Source of the DNA: Clostridia bacterium
Lineage (GTDB): Bacteria > Bacillota > Clostridia > Lachnospirales > Lachnospiraceae
DNA: 61,057 bases
Assembly: GCA_910575725.1 (NCBI GenBank)
Contig: CAJTFE010000030.1
Location: forward strand, 1-61,057
Direction of reading: 5' to 3'
In this document: positions 45,457-53,698 of the stretch, piece after piece
How the letters are laid out: every line of letters starts with the position of its first letter
How positions within the stretch are numbered: the stretch's first letter is position 1
Notes under the pieces: generated by a model
The model's input: only the letters and a program-made list of their open reading frames with translations
What the model was told of the DNA's origin: nothing
Database searches by the model: none
Program-made: the position numbers and the translations under genes

Positions 45457-46050
45457 ATGGATATAAAAAGAATATTACACAGACAATCACACACCTTCAC
45501 ACTTACGGAAACAGAGCTGGAGCAGGCTTATCGGATCATGGAAAAACGCTATCTGGAAGAGGATTTTGTCAATACCATGTCCAACTCGCTCCATGAGCCG
45601 GATTCACGCTTCCACAGCGGGCATCTGGATGAATTCCCGGAGCTTCTGAACTGGCTGTGCAGCTGTTTTCACCATTTTTTTGATGCAAACATGAGCCACA
45701 ATGACATCCTGCAGCTTACCCTCAATCATTTAAACCACAGTTCGCTGGAACCGCAGTTCTTTCTGGATCTGTCCAGAGCTGTTCCGGCAGACTGTGCGGG
45801 AGCAGAAAAGGAATTGTCCGACTGTGAGCAGAACTGCAGCGTGTACCACTACTGCAATCATTCTGCTGAGGCAAGGGACAGAAGTGCCCGGTGGGAAATG
45901 CTGGCCTCCCTCATCTCCATGCACAAAAACGGCAGCTGCATCTGCGGCAAAAAAATCGGCGCAGGAGAATGCCCTGCGTCAAAATACTTAAAGGGCGCAT
46001 GGGACATCAGTGAATTTTTCCACCTGGAAAAGCGGAAGGAGGCAGTATAA
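45457..46050 (+). CDS. Unknown Cys-rich protein
   Basis: 197 aa, AAGGAG upstream. The N-terminal half has helical segments (SFTLTETELEQAYRIMEKRY in style). The C-terminal half has CAGAEKELSDCEQNCSVYHY with further Cys in CICGKKIGAGECPASKYL, possibly a metal-binding cluster. No family recognised. Confidence 0.6.
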   Translation: MDIKRILHRQSHTFTLTETELEQAYRIMEKRYLEEDFVNTMSNSLHEPDSRFHSGHLDEFPELLNWLCSCFHHFFDANMSHNDILQLTLNHLNHSSLEPQFFLDLSRAVPADCAGAEKELSDCEQNCSVYHYCNHSAEARDRSARWEMLASLISMHKNGSCICGKKIGAGECPASKYLKGAWDISEFFHLEKRKEAV

Positions 46051-46051
46051 A

Positions 46052-46606
46052 ATGGCTCTTTATAAAAAGCTGGATCTCTGGTCCATCTTTGATGGATTAG
46101 ACAAAATGACGGACTACTGCTTCAACGGGAATGAAAAGGAAAGTCCTTACTGGGATTATTACTATGACCAGATCAATGAATTATGCAATATGGCAGCTGA
46201 CCTATATGTGGAGCTGCAGGACATAAAAAACCGGCTCTGGTATCAGATGCCCGCCAAAAAGATTGCCTTCTGTGAGGAAGATGACTGTAGCCAGACGGCT
46301 ATTGCATGGTTCAATACAGCTGCGGCAATGTTAGCCGATACTGACATGACGGAGCTTCTGGAGCATGAGAACATCTACTGTGCAGACGAATGGGCGGAAA
46401 AGCAGAAACGGATTGCGGCTCTGAACAGGCTGACCAAACAACAGCAGATGTTCCTTTATACGGAAGTCATCGGGTTTATCACCCGGTATCTGGAACTGAC
46501 TGCGGCGTTTGACACCATTGAGGCTGTCATCAGTGAGCTGGATTACCACCAGTCTGCTATGAATGGAAAGAATGGCATCACACTCCCACAGTCAGCATAT
46601 GTCTAA
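46052..46606 (+). CDS. Unknown helical protein
   Basis: 184 aa; the ATG is one base after the previous stop and preceded by AGGAGG. Mostly helical, Trp- and Tyr-rich at the N-terminus (KLDLWSIFDGLDKMTDYCFN). No recognisable motif. Confidence 0.55.
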   Translation: MALYKKLDLWSIFDGLDKMTDYCFNGNEKESPYWDYYYDQINELCNMAADLYVELQDIKNRLWYQMPAKKIAFCEEDDCSQTAIAWFNTAAAMLADTDMTELLEHENIYCADEWAEKQKRIAALNRLTKQQQMFLYTEVIGFITRYLELTAAFDTIEAVISELDYHQSAMNGKNGITLPQSAYV

Positions 46607-46656
46607 AGCTGCATATAGGAATACAATTCTCACAAATACACAAAAAGGAGGCTTTT

Positions 46657-47403
46657 ATGTATATCACTGCATCAACCTACGGGGGCATCGACTGGCATGA
46701 CTCCCGCACCATATACGAACAGTTAAGAAACAACGGCTCTTTCAATATTGGAAAAGAAGTGGTTCCGGAAGTCATTGCCGATGACATTGCCAGGGATTTC
46801 CCCTATGCAGAGAACATCCGGGAAAAGATTCTGCAGGCTCTCTCCGAAAAAAAACGCTTCCGGTTTGCGATCAAGACGGAGGAGACAGACAGTGAAGGAA
46901 AAATAACCTATAAGGACTGCGAATCCTGCGAAATGAACGGACAGATATATCTGGAGCAGGAAGCTGTCTTTGATGGCAGCAAACTGACGTTTACCCGGGA
47001 TTACGCTTTCGGACAGGTTTCTTACATTACATCCTATTATATTGAGGATATTCCGGACGACCAACTCGGCTATATCGTAACAGAAGATTTTCTCGCTCCA
47101 GTCAAAGGTGTCCCCCTGGTACAAAGACTGTATCATGACATCTTTGCTAACCTGGACGCCGCACAGAACTATGTCGAAAGCCTCAGGCTGCATGAACTCC
47201 AATACCCGAAATCTATTGTGACTTTTCTCGTATGCAACAGGCAGAAAACGTCCTTGCAACCGTGGTATCGGAGAGAAATGGAAGCTATAAGGCTAATGGA
47301 GAAAACAGGACAGACATATCTGGACAAGAGTTTTTGCATTTTTACCAAGAACCACATAGAAAGCCTGAAAAAATTACCCGCAAGGAAAAATGTGGCTTGT
47401 TAG
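46657..47403 (+). CDS. Unknown protein, last gene before the AbiE pair
   Basis: 248 aa, AAGGAGG upstream. Alpha/beta, beginning YITASTYGGIDWHDSRTIYE, with no known motif. The region near 47232 also has an overlapping open frame in another phase; I prefer this one because it continues from the good start. Confidence 0.55.
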   Translation: MYITASTYGGIDWHDSRTIYEQLRNNGSFNIGKEVVPEVIADDIARDFPYAENIREKILQALSEKKRFRFAIKTEETDSEGKITYKDCESCEMNGQIYLEQEAVFDGSKLTFTRDYAFGQVSYITSYYIEDIPDDQLGYIVTEDFLAPVKGVPLVQRLYHDIFANLDAAQNYVESLRLHELQYPKSIVTFLVCNRQKTSLQPWYRREMEAIRLMEKTGQTYLDKSFCIFTKNHIESLKKLPARKNVAC

Positions 47404-47411
47404 AAACAACC

Positions 47412-47446
47412 GGGAGATGCAGTATATACTGTGTCTCCCTTTTTTC
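47412..47446. terminator. Terminator between convergent genes
   Basis: GGGAGA-TG-CAGTATATACTG-TG-TCTCCC followed by TTTTTT on the plus strand. It lies between the plus-strand run of unknown genes and the minus-strand AbiEii gene and can serve both. Confidence 0.8.
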
Positions 47447-47453
47447 ATCTGTA

Positions 47454-48368
47454 TCATTTTTCAAACAGGTTACTGGCCGCAAGCGTCCGCATCTGCCCTA
47501 TCACATCATCATAAGATACCGCATCTTTCGCAAAATAATCTGTAATAGCCTGATAATCTTCCCTGTAAAAAGAATTATCACAAAATTCAAAAATAACTGC
47601 CGGTACATCAACTGTCTCATCCGCTGACGGACATATCTGCATCTTTGAACGATGTTCCCTCACTTCTTGTATCAGCGCAGCAAATCTATCATTAAATTCT
47701 ATCAGAGGAGTCAGCTTGTAAATATCATACAGATGGCGGGAATAGCGTTTTGACTTTCCCTGAAGATAATAGTCACACAGGGCAAAAACTTTATCTATAT
47801 AGGTCCGTTCCAAAGTCTGAAGGTTCATGGAGAACCTGCCAAGAGAAAACCGCTCCACCAAATCCACCCTCCCCCTGCCCTCCAGATAATCTCCGATATA
47901 ATTACGGATTTCAACAGTCTGTGTGGGAAAAGAGTAAGAACCCAAGGCAGTCTCCAGCTTTACATACTGTGGCAGCCTGTCATCCTGAAGGCCAAAGACG
48001 GATTCATAAGAAAACAGATAGGCATTATAATCCCTGTCGCTCTGGGTTTCTTCCCAGTTGGCAATCGGCATGCCCAGTTCCTCACTGATCCCCTTCAAAA
48101 CAACATTTTTCAATTTCTTTCTCCGGCTCTCCCCGATATGTTCCTTAAATGTAATATCTATATCTTCAGAAAAACGGTCTATCACGTGGAAACCTTTTGA
48201 CAGGGACGTTCCTCCCTTGAACACACATTCAGCCAACTGTTCTGAAAGCAGTTTCAGGATCAGTGTCACATAATAATCTTTTTCCACTACAGCTGGTGTC
48301 CTCCCGCTACTGTCAGCAGCCTGCTCAACCATATCCTTAAATGTTTCCCTATCCCTGTGCAGATACAT
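47454..48368 (-). CDS. abiEii: AbiEii-type nucleotidyltransferase toxin
   Basis: 304 aa. The AbiEii/AbiGii motif set is present: VFKGGTSLSKGFHVIDRFSE followed by DIDITF, plus a conserved VEKDYYVTLILKLL helix. AbiEii-family nucleotidyltransferases are the toxins of type IV (AbiE) toxin-antitoxin systems; they modify tRNA or related targets. The gene overlaps the upstream antitoxin gene by 20 nt, as is usual for AbiE pairs. Confidence 0.88.
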   Translation of the reverse strand: MYLHRDRETFKDMVEQAADSSGRTPAVVEKDYYVTLILKLLSEQLAECVFKGGTSLSKGFHVIDRFSEDIDITFKEHIGESRRKKLKNVVLKGISEELGMPIANWEETQSDRDYNAYLFSYESVFGLQDDRLPQYVKLETALGSYSFPTQTVEIRNYIGDYLEGRGRVDLVERFSLGRFSMNLQTLERTYIDKVFALCDYYLQGKSKRYSRHLYDIYKLTPLIEFNDRFAALIQEVREHRSKMQICPSADETVDVPAVIFEFCDNSFYREDYQAITDYFAKDAVSYDDVIGQMRTLAASNLFEK

Positions 48369-48987
48369 ACTCTACCCCCGTCTCATAAATCGCCTTGTAT
48401 ATTTTCAGCGGATAACTTGCAAGAAACCTGTCCACTGCTGATTTTGTAAGGGCGTGTTCTCTGGCATAACCGGTAAGAATCCGTCCACAGACCTCCGGTT
48501 CCTCCTCTGCGCACTTCTCCAGATCCTTCAGGCAGTCCAGAAACTGCAGGACAGCCACATTTTCATCCGTAACCTCCACAACAGGGCGCCTTAGGATGTA
48601 CTTCCGGTTTTTTATAGTCAGTTCCCGAATCTGCGCCGGTGCAAAATTGCTGGTGATTTCCTCCGTCAGCGGCACCTGGGCAGACAGGCCCATACGGTTT
48701 GCCAGGGTATATCCCGAATAGTACCCTACTCTTTTTCCCCTGCGCCGCACATATTTATGGAGCGCCACCGTATCCGCCGTCAGTGCCATCCTTTCCCCAA
48801 AAATATCTGTTTTGGGGAAATAATAGATTCCTGCCTCAAACCTGCACAGGATGCCGTCATCCGTAAGCCGCTTTAAGTGATACCGGAGGTTTTCTTCCGA
48901 TAGTCCGGGAATGGAAATATCCCCGGAAAAGATTGGTTCCCCCAGTTCGTAATTCCCTTTTAGATATTCATACAACATGGCGTCCAC
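48349..48987 (-). CDS. abiEi: AbiEi-type antitoxin (DUF6088-like)
   Basis: 212 aa. N-terminal winged helix (SIPGLSEENLRYHLKRLTDD then GILCRFEAGIYYFPK) and a C-terminal domain of the AbiEi_3/DUF6088 type. Such antitoxins repress their own operon by binding inverted repeats near the promoter; a palindrome lies 13 nt upstream of the start codon (49001-49017). Confidence 0.82.
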   Translation of the reverse strand: MDAMLYEYLKGNYELGEPIFSGDISIPGLSEENLRYHLKRLTDDGILCRFEAGIYYFPKTDIFGERMALTADTVALHKYVRRRGKRVGYYSGYTLANRMGLSAQVPLTEEITSNFAPAQIRELTIKNRKYILRRPVVEVTDENVAVLQFLDCLKDLEKCAEEEPEVCGRILTGYAREHALTKSAVDRFLASYPLKIYKAIYETGVEYVSAQG

Positions 48988-49000
48988 CTACTTTCAATTT

Positions 49001-49017
49001 GTAAATTAACTATTTAC
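49001..49017. promoter_or_regulatory. Probable AbiEi operator
   Basis: GTAAAT-TAACT-ATTTAC, a 6-bp-arm inverted repeat between the abiE -10 box and the start codon. The position fits autoregulation by the antitoxin. Confidence 0.5.
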
Positions 49018-49025
49018 TTATCGTT

Positions 49026-49054
49026 AGTATATCCAAAAATCAAAATATAGTCAA
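49026..49054 (-). promoter_or_regulatory. abiE promoter
   Basis: On the minus strand TTGACT, 17-bp spacer, TATACT, 39 nt before the antitoxin start. A good sigma-A match. Confidence 0.75.
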
Positions 49055-49183
49055 CAGAAAGAAGCGAGAGATTTTACGTTTATCTTTTTCCTGTTACATA
49101 TTCTGCGCATAATTCTACTGTAATAATATATGGGTAAAAAATTTTTAAAGTTTTCCCCTTATACTAAATATAGTATTTTCTAT
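49055..49183. other. AT-rich intergenic stretch between abiE and small RNA B
   Basis: No gene. A partial palindrome ATACT/AGTAT lies at 49160-49174, just upstream of the small RNA promoter. Nothing else is recognised. Confidence 0.4.
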
Positions 49184-49212
49184 TTGATTTTCTCTATATA
49201 TTGTGGTATTAT
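49184..49212 (+). promoter_or_regulatory. Promoter of small RNA B
   Basis: TTGATT, 17-bp spacer, TATTAT. The spacer shares CTCTATATATTGTG with the promoter of small RNA A, more conservation than a spacer needs for polymerase alone, so a shared regulator may bind here. Confidence 0.75.
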
Positions 49213-49218
49213 AAATTT

Positions 49219-49324
49219 GTTATTGAATTTGTGCGATTCCCAAACGGAAGGACACACGCTGTTTAAGTTTGTACGAAGTCAGAAAGTATAAAGTGCAGGT
49301 CACTTTACGCCTTCTGGCTTTTTT
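49219..49324 (+). ncRNA. Small structured RNA B upstream of ligA
   Basis: About 106 nt. Paralogue of small RNA A: shared blocks include TTTGTGC, TTCCCA-ACGG, CACACG-TGTTTAAG and GAAGT-CAGAA. GTG/CAC closing pairs enclose TCC-CAAAC-GGA; RNA A has an extra hairpin here that B lacks. The terminator is AGTCAGAA/TTCTGGCT with an inner AAGTG/CACTT stem and a T-run. Function unknown. Confidence 0.7.
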
Positions 49325-49372
49325 ATGTCTGGAAATGTAATGATACAGGCTTCATACAGTATATCTGTACGC

Positions 49373-49420
49373 AGGCAGGAATGACTACGGCAATCAAGCC
49401 GTTTCATATCCTGCCTTTTT
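49373..49420 (+). terminator. Second terminator or attenuator ahead of ligA
   Basis: AGGCAGGA pairs with TCCTGCCT around an inner ACGGC/GCCGT stem, then TTTTT. It lies between the small RNA B terminator and the ligA start, so ligA transcription must begin in the last 75 nt or escape this structure. Confidence 0.7.
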
Positions 49421-49496
49421 CCGTTTCTGAAAGGAGGGCAGCACAGGCAGTCCACAGATTCACTAACAATAAAAAAGAAGAAAAGAGGTAAAATGA

Positions 49497-51524
49497 ATGT
49501 CACAAACAACAGAACGTATCCATGAACTGGTAGACAGGCTCAACCGCTACCGCCAGGAATACTACAACGAAAATGCCCCCAGTGTATCCGATGCCGTCTA
49601 CGACCATCTCTATGACGAACTGGCACACCTGGAGGCGGAAACCGGAATCATTTTAAGCAGCTCCCCCACCCAGACGGTAGGATACCAGGTAGTCGGCAAC
49701 CTGCCCACTGTAAAGCATGACATCCCGCTGCTTTCCCTTGACAAGACAAAATCCCTCTGCGAGGTGATTTCCTTCCTGAAGGGAAAGGCAGCGCTCCTGA
49801 TGTTAAAGCTGGACGGACTTACTATTAAGCTGGTCTATGAGGGAGGAAAACTGACAGAGGCGTCCACCAGAGGAGACGGCGATGTGGGCGAGGTTATCAC
49901 ACACAACGTCGCTGCCTTCTGCAACGTGCCCATGACCATTCCCTATCAGAAACATCTTGAAGTCTCAGGAGAAGGATTTATCCACAAAAGTACCTTTGAG
50001 CGTCTGAAGAACACGCTGGTCGGCAGTGACGGCAAGCCTTATCGGAATGCCCGCAACCTTGCTTCCGGTTCTATCCGCAGCCTGGATGCGGCGGTCTGCA
50101 AAGAACGGGAGATCAGCTTTTTTGCCTTTCATGTCCTGAAAGGGCTGGACGAATTTCCCGGTCTGAAGAACAGCCGCGATGGAAAGCTCCTTTGCCTTAT
50201 AGAATATGGTTTTGGCATCTGTCCTTTCCAAATGCTGGACGGAAACATCTCAGAGGAATTTCTTCAGGAACAGATTGAATCCATGCAGGCGCTTGCAGAC
50301 CTTTCCGACATTCCCATCAACGGCATGGTCATCCGTTTTGAGGACCTTGCCTACTCGGAAAGCCTGGGCAGGACCGGCCATCATTACCATGACGGCATTG
50401 CTTTTAAATTTGAGGATGATGTATATGAAACCATCTTCCGCTCTATCGAATGGCAGACAGGGCGCAGCGGTGAAATTGTACCGGTCGCAGTATTTGACAC
50501 TGTGGAAATCGACGGCTGTGAGGTATCAAGGGCAAGCCTTCATAATCTGACCTTTATCAAAAACCTGGAGCTGTATCCCGGATGCCGTATCCTGGTCTCC
50601 AAGCGCAACATGATCATCCCCCATGTGGAGGAAAATCTGGACCGCGGAAACTATCAGGATATGATACCGCAGACCTGTCCCTGCTGTGGGCAGCCTGCAC
50701 GTACCTATTCCAGAGCCGGTGACAAGGGGCGTATCGTGGAAACACTGCACTGTGACAATCCGGAATGTGGAAGCCGCATCCTTCAGCGCTTCGTCCACTT
50801 TGCAGAAAAGAAAGCTATGAACATCAAAGGACTTTCCGAAACAACGCTGGACCAGCTCATCCGGCTCGGTGCATTAAAAAGCTACCAGGACCTGTACCAC
50901 CTTGACCATTACCGGAAGGAGATCATTGCACTGGAGGGCTTTTGGGAAAAATCCTACGAAAACCTGATTGCTTCCATCAATGAAAGTCGCAACACAACCT
51001 TTGTACGCTTCCTTGTGGCAATGGATATTCCCCTGATCGGCAGGACTGCCAGCAGGATACTGGACAGGCATTTCCACAGCAGCCTGCGAGAGCTGAGGCT
51101 GGCTGCACTGGACCGCTTTGACTTTACCTGCCTGGAAGGGATTGGGGACATTATGAGCAGCAACCTCCACAAATGGTTCCGTAACCCGAATAATCTCCTG
51201 TTATGGGGCAGCTTACAGAACGAATTACACTTTGAAAATGGTTTGGATGCACAGACATCCGGAGAGGAGAACAATATGAACGAAACAACGAACAACACAT
51301 TTGCAGGATGCACCATCGTAGCGACCGGAAAACTTGAGAACTTCACCCGCGACGGGATCAACGCCAAAATTATCAGCCTCGGCGCCACGCCCGGCAGCTC
51401 CGTTACCAAAAAGACGGATTACCTGATCTGCGGAGAAAAGGCAGGCAGCAAGCTGGCAAAGGCAGAGCAGCTCGGCGTTAAAATCCTGACTGAGCAGGAA
51501 TTTTTGGTTATGCTTTCTGCATAA
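49497..51524 (+). CDS. ligA: NAD+-dependent DNA ligase
   Basis: 675 aa, full length. The adenylation domain has the active-site K104 in KLDG, followed by the OB region, a four-Cys zinc finger (CPCCGQ with CDNPECGS), helix-hairpin-helix repeats (LEGIGDIMSSN) and a C-terminal BRCT domain (FAGCTIVATGKLENFTRDGI then LGVKILTEQEFLVML). The ribosome site AGAGG is 8 nt from ATG. An element-borne LigA would seal nicks during transfer or replication independently of the host ligase. Confidence 0.95.
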   Translation: MSQTTERIHELVDRLNRYRQEYYNENAPSVSDAVYDHLYDELAHLEAETGIILSSSPTQTVGYQVVGNLPTVKHDIPLLSLDKTKSLCEVISFLKGKAALLMLKLDGLTIKLVYEGGKLTEASTRGDGDVGEVITHNVAAFCNVPMTIPYQKHLEVSGEGFIHKSTFERLKNTLVGSDGKPYRNARNLASGSIRSLDAAVCKEREISFFAFHVLKGLDEFPGLKNSRDGKLLCLIEYGFGICPFQMLDGNISEEFLQEQIESMQALADLSDIPINGMVIRFEDLAYSESLGRTGHHYHDGIAFKFEDDVYETIFRSIEWQTGRSGEIVPVAVFDTVEIDGCEVSRASLHNLTFIKNLELYPGCRILVSKRNMIIPHVEENLDRGNYQDMIPQTCPCCGQPARTYSRAGDKGRIVETLHCDNPECGSRILQRFVHFAEKKAMNIKGLSETTLDQLIRLGALKSYQDLYHLDHYRKEIIALEGFWEKSYENLIASINESRNTTFVRFLVAMDIPLIGRTASRILDRHFHSSLRELRLAALDRFDFTCLEGIGDIMSSNLHKWFRNPNNLLLWGSLQNELHFENGLDAQTSGEENNMNETTNNTFAGCTIVATGKLENFTRDGINAKIISLGATPGSSVTKKTDYLICGEKAGSKLAKAEQLGVKILTEQEFLVMLSA

Positions 51525-51537
51525 AAAATGTTTTCAG

Positions 51538-51563
51538 GAGACCGGGGTATATTCCGGTCTCCC
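51538..51563 (+). terminator. ligA terminator
   Basis: GGAGACCGG pairs with CCGGTCTCC; the following tract is CTTATTT. Confidence 0.7.
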
Positions 51564-51598
51564 TTATTTGAACAAATCTATGATAAAGAAAGGAAAAA

Positions 51599-51895
51599 AT
51601 GAATATGCAATCAGAAACAAATCGTGAAGAAATCCTTGAAGAGGATAAATATCTTTCCAGATTCTATTATACATTTGGATCCAACAGTCTCGGCCAACAG
51701 CCTTTTTCCTTTGGGCATGTCCTTATATATGCCCGCAGCCAGTTACAGGCCCATATCAAATTTCGGGAACATTTTCCGGACAGAAGTCCCCGATGCCTGA
51801 ATTGTGCCAGATATTACACAGAATGGGAAATGAAGCGCACGGGAATGTTAAATCCGGACAGTCCCTGGTCAAAATGCCATCAGGTTATAAGATAA
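51599..51895 (+). CDS. Small unknown protein with a CxxC motif
   Basis: 98 aa. Ser/Gln/Phe-rich middle, then RCLNCARYYTEWEMKRTG. Only one CxxC pair and a distant Cys, so metal binding is uncertain. GGAAAAA before ATG is a weak ribosome site. No family recognised. Confidence 0.5.
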   Translation: MNMQSETNREEILEEDKYLSRFYYTFGSNSLGQQPFSFGHVLIYARSQLQAHIKFREHFPDRSPRCLNCARYYTEWEMKRTGMLNPDSPWSKCHQVIR

Positions 51896-51913
51896 TCTGT
51901 TTTTACTTTGGAA

Positions 51914-51942
51914 CTGACAAATCTGCAGTTTCATGTTATAAT
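51914..51942 (+). promoter_or_regulatory. Promoter of the Rpn-like gene
   Basis: CTGACA, 17-bp spacer, TATAAT. A strong sigma-A promoter 64 nt before the start codon. Confidence 0.75.
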
Positions 51943-52005
51943 TAAAAAAAACAGTTTTATAACCATCTAAAAATATAGAAAAATAAAAATGATATGGAGA
52001 ATACA

Positions 52006-52854
52006 ATGCCAGAAGGAGTCGCATACCAAAACAAGGATATCTTATTCAAGATTCTTGGTCAGACATATAAAGAAAAAAGCTTTGCGGCATATGGAATCAA
52101 TCTCCCGCCAATCCGGGAACTGCTTCCAACAAACCTTCCTAAAATTTCAGCAAATGAAAAGGATATAGACAATCTGTTTCTGCTGGAAGACGGAACCTAT
52201 GCCATTGTTGATTATGAATCTGAATTTAAAAAACTGAATAAGATAAAATATCTGAATTATATCGCACGGGTTATGGAAAAATACTATCCAAAAGAGAACG
52301 ATTTTCATCTACGTCTGGTCATTATTTATACTGGTGATGTAAAAAGGGCTGAATCAATATTTGAAACCAACTGTATCACTCTTCGTATGGAGCAGGCGTT
52401 CCTTTCTCACATTGATGGTAAGACCGCATTTGATACAATCTTCCGGAAAGTCCAGTCCGGCACACTGCTTGAAGATGATGACCTGATGAAACTGGTTATT
52501 CTTCCGCTGACAATTCCCGGTTCCCAGGGGAAACAGGAAATGCTGGAAAAGGTAGTGGATCTGGCAGAGCAGATACCAGATGAGGGACAACGGATATTCA
52601 CCCTGTCCGGCGTAATCGTTGCAAGTGACAAATTCATTGACAGAAAATATCTGGAGCAGATAAGGAGGCGAATCAATATGACGCAATTAGGGCAGCTGTA
52701 TGAAAAAGAAAAGATTGAATATGGAAATCAAAAAACACGGGAAATGGCATTAAAAATGTTAAGACGTAATATTAACATTGTAGATATTATGGAGGTTACT
52801 GGACTTACTGAGGCAGAACTGCTTCGCCTTCAGAGCGAAAATGCACTTGTTTAA
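52006..52854 (+). CDS. Rpn/PD-(D/E)XK-like family protein
   Basis: 282 aa from the ATG preceded by GGAG with 6-nt spacing; the ATG 12 nt earlier has no ribosome site. Features: DIDNLFLLEDGTYAIVDYES followed by EFKKLNKIKYLNYIARVMEK, then a long helical part and a C-terminal IVDIMEVTGLTEAELLRLQ helix as in Rpn/PDDEXK-transposase-like proteins common in gut Clostridia. The E-x-E at VDYESEF takes the place of the usual ExK, so activity is uncertain. It has its own promoter and terminator. Confidence 0.68.
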   Translation: MPEGVAYQNKDILFKILGQTYKEKSFAAYGINLPPIRELLPTNLPKISANEKDIDNLFLLEDGTYAIVDYESEFKKLNKIKYLNYIARVMEKYYPKENDFHLRLVIIYTGDVKRAESIFETNCITLRMEQAFLSHIDGKTAFDTIFRKVQSGTLLEDDDLMKLVILPLTIPGSQGKQEMLEKVVDLAEQIPDEGQRIFTLSGVIVASDKFIDRKYLEQIRRRINMTQLGQLYEKEKIEYGNQKTREMALKMLRRNINIVDIMEVTGLTEAELLRLQSENALV

Positions 52855-52872
52855 TGAAACAATTACTATTTA

Positions 52873-52898
52873 AGGGGAAGGGCTACTTCCCCTCTTTT
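52873..52898 (+). terminator. Terminator of the Rpn-like gene
   Basis: AGGGGAAG pairs with CTTCCCCT, then CTTTT. Confidence 0.75.
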
Positions 52899-52952
52899 AA
52901 GAACTGCTTTCTATTTCGGCAAATTCTTTTCCTAAATTACAAATTTAAGATT

Positions 52953-52980
52953 TTGAGGTGAATAAGAAATAGACTATAAT
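52953..52980 (+). promoter_or_regulatory. Promoter of the HEPN-like gene
   Basis: TTGAGG, 16-bp spacer, TATAAT, ending 30 nt before the start codon. Confidence 0.65.
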
Positions 52981-53010
52981 ACATTTAAACTAATTCATAG
53001 CGAATTGATT

Positions 53011-53406
53011 ATGTCTGTTCAATATATTGAGCAAGATTTAAAATTGATATATTCAATTCTTAAAGGTGGGGAATTTTATGATAATTATTCCGATGTTGAA
53101 AATTCTCCTTTAGGAAAATTGCTCAAAAGTCTTCGCGAAATGGATCAGGAATTAGGTTACTCAAAAATCAAAGAGAATGACTATGAGTTATTGAATCAGA
53201 TTCGAGAAATACGTAATTACTGGTGCCACCAGTGCTATATTGACTTTCATTATATTGAAGATCCACAAGCACACGAAGAAGCTTTTCAAAAGGTGGCCTT
53301 CAAATTGCATGAAGATGAACTGCGTGTTTATGAACTGCAACAAAAGATAGAGAAACTTCGCAAAAGTGTCCAAAGGAAGCATAAATATAAAAAAAGGAGT
53401 CAATAA
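53011..53406 (+). CDS. HEPN-like protein with an Rx4H motif
   Basis: 131 aa from ATG (a TTG two codons earlier is possible; no strong ribosome site is seen for either). Helical, with REIRNYWCHQCY giving R-x4-H, the signature of HEPN ribonucleases, near the middle, and a basic C-terminal coiled-coil. HEPN proteins often act as toxins in toxin-antitoxin or abortive-infection systems. Single-gene unit with its own promoter and low GC. The family call rests on this one motif and helical context, so it is tentative. Confidence 0.5.
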   Translation: MSVQYIEQDLKLIYSILKGGEFYDNYSDVENSPLGKLLKSLREMDQELGYSKIKENDYELLNQIREIRNYWCHQCYIDFHYIEDPQAHEEAFQKVAFKLHEDELRVYELQQKIEKLRKSVQRKHKYKKRSQ

Positions 53407-53421
53407 ACCATAGTTTATCAA

Positions 53422-53443
53422 AGAGCCGGATTTCTCCGGCTCT
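53422..53443. terminator. Terminator at the end of the tRNA operon
   Basis: AGAGCCGGA pairs with TCCGGCTCT. On the minus strand it follows tRNA-Ser directly and runs into TTTG. It may also serve the HEPN-like gene on the plus strand. Confidence 0.6.
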
Positions 53444-53447
53444 AACA

Positions 53448-53532
53448 CGTTTGCGGAAGGATTTGAACCTTCGGTGCGTCGCCGCACACCACTTTAGCAG
53501 AGTGGCACCATAGACCGCTCGGACACGCAAAC
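53448..53532 (-). tRNA. tRNA-Ser(GCT)
   Basis: 85 nt with discriminator G. Acceptor GTTTGCG/CGCAAAC, anticodon loop CTGCTAA on a CCACT/AGTGG stem, a long variable arm typical of serine tRNAs, T-arm GAAGG-TTCAAAT-CCTTC. CCA is not encoded. Last tRNA of the operon. Confidence 0.93.
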
Positions 53533-53538
53533 GGAAAG

Positions 53539-53621
53539 TGGATGGGGCAGGAATCGAACCTGCGGTGTTTCTTTGTGACGGATTTACAGTCCGCTGCCCT
53601 CGCCTCTAGGCATACCCATCC
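53539..53621 (-). tRNA. tRNA-Tyr(GTA)
   Basis: 83 nt. Acceptor GGATGGG/CCCATCC, anticodon loop CTGTAAA on GGACT/AATCC-type stem, long variable arm as in bacterial tRNA-Tyr, T-arm GCAGG-TTCGATT-CCTGC, discriminator A. CCA is not encoded. Confidence 0.93.
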
Positions 53622-53625
53622 AAAA

Positions 53626-53697
53626 GGCGACCAGAGGGAATCGAACCCCCATAAGCAGAGCCACAATCTGCCGGACTACCATTATCCTATAGCCACC
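53626..53697 (-). tRNA. tRNA-His(GTG)
   Basis: 72 nt. It has the extra G(-1) that pairs with discriminator C, the identity feature of histidine tRNAs. Anticodon loop TTGTGGC gives GTG. The acceptor has several G-T pairs (GTGGCTA/TGGTCGC). It starts 1-2 nt after the split tRNA-Glu ends, so the two must be processed from one precursor. Confidence 0.92.
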
Positions 53698-53698
53698 G

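Noticed and set aside
47232..47420. Overlapping frame as the true C-terminus of the 46657 gene (frameshift)
   Set aside because: The alternative frame looks protein-like, but nothing recognisable in either frame allows a choice; the continuous frame from the good start is kept.
52006..52854. Rpn-like protein as an active transposase
   Set aside because: No terminal inverted repeats or target duplication are visible around it; it has its own promoter and terminator like an ordinary gene.
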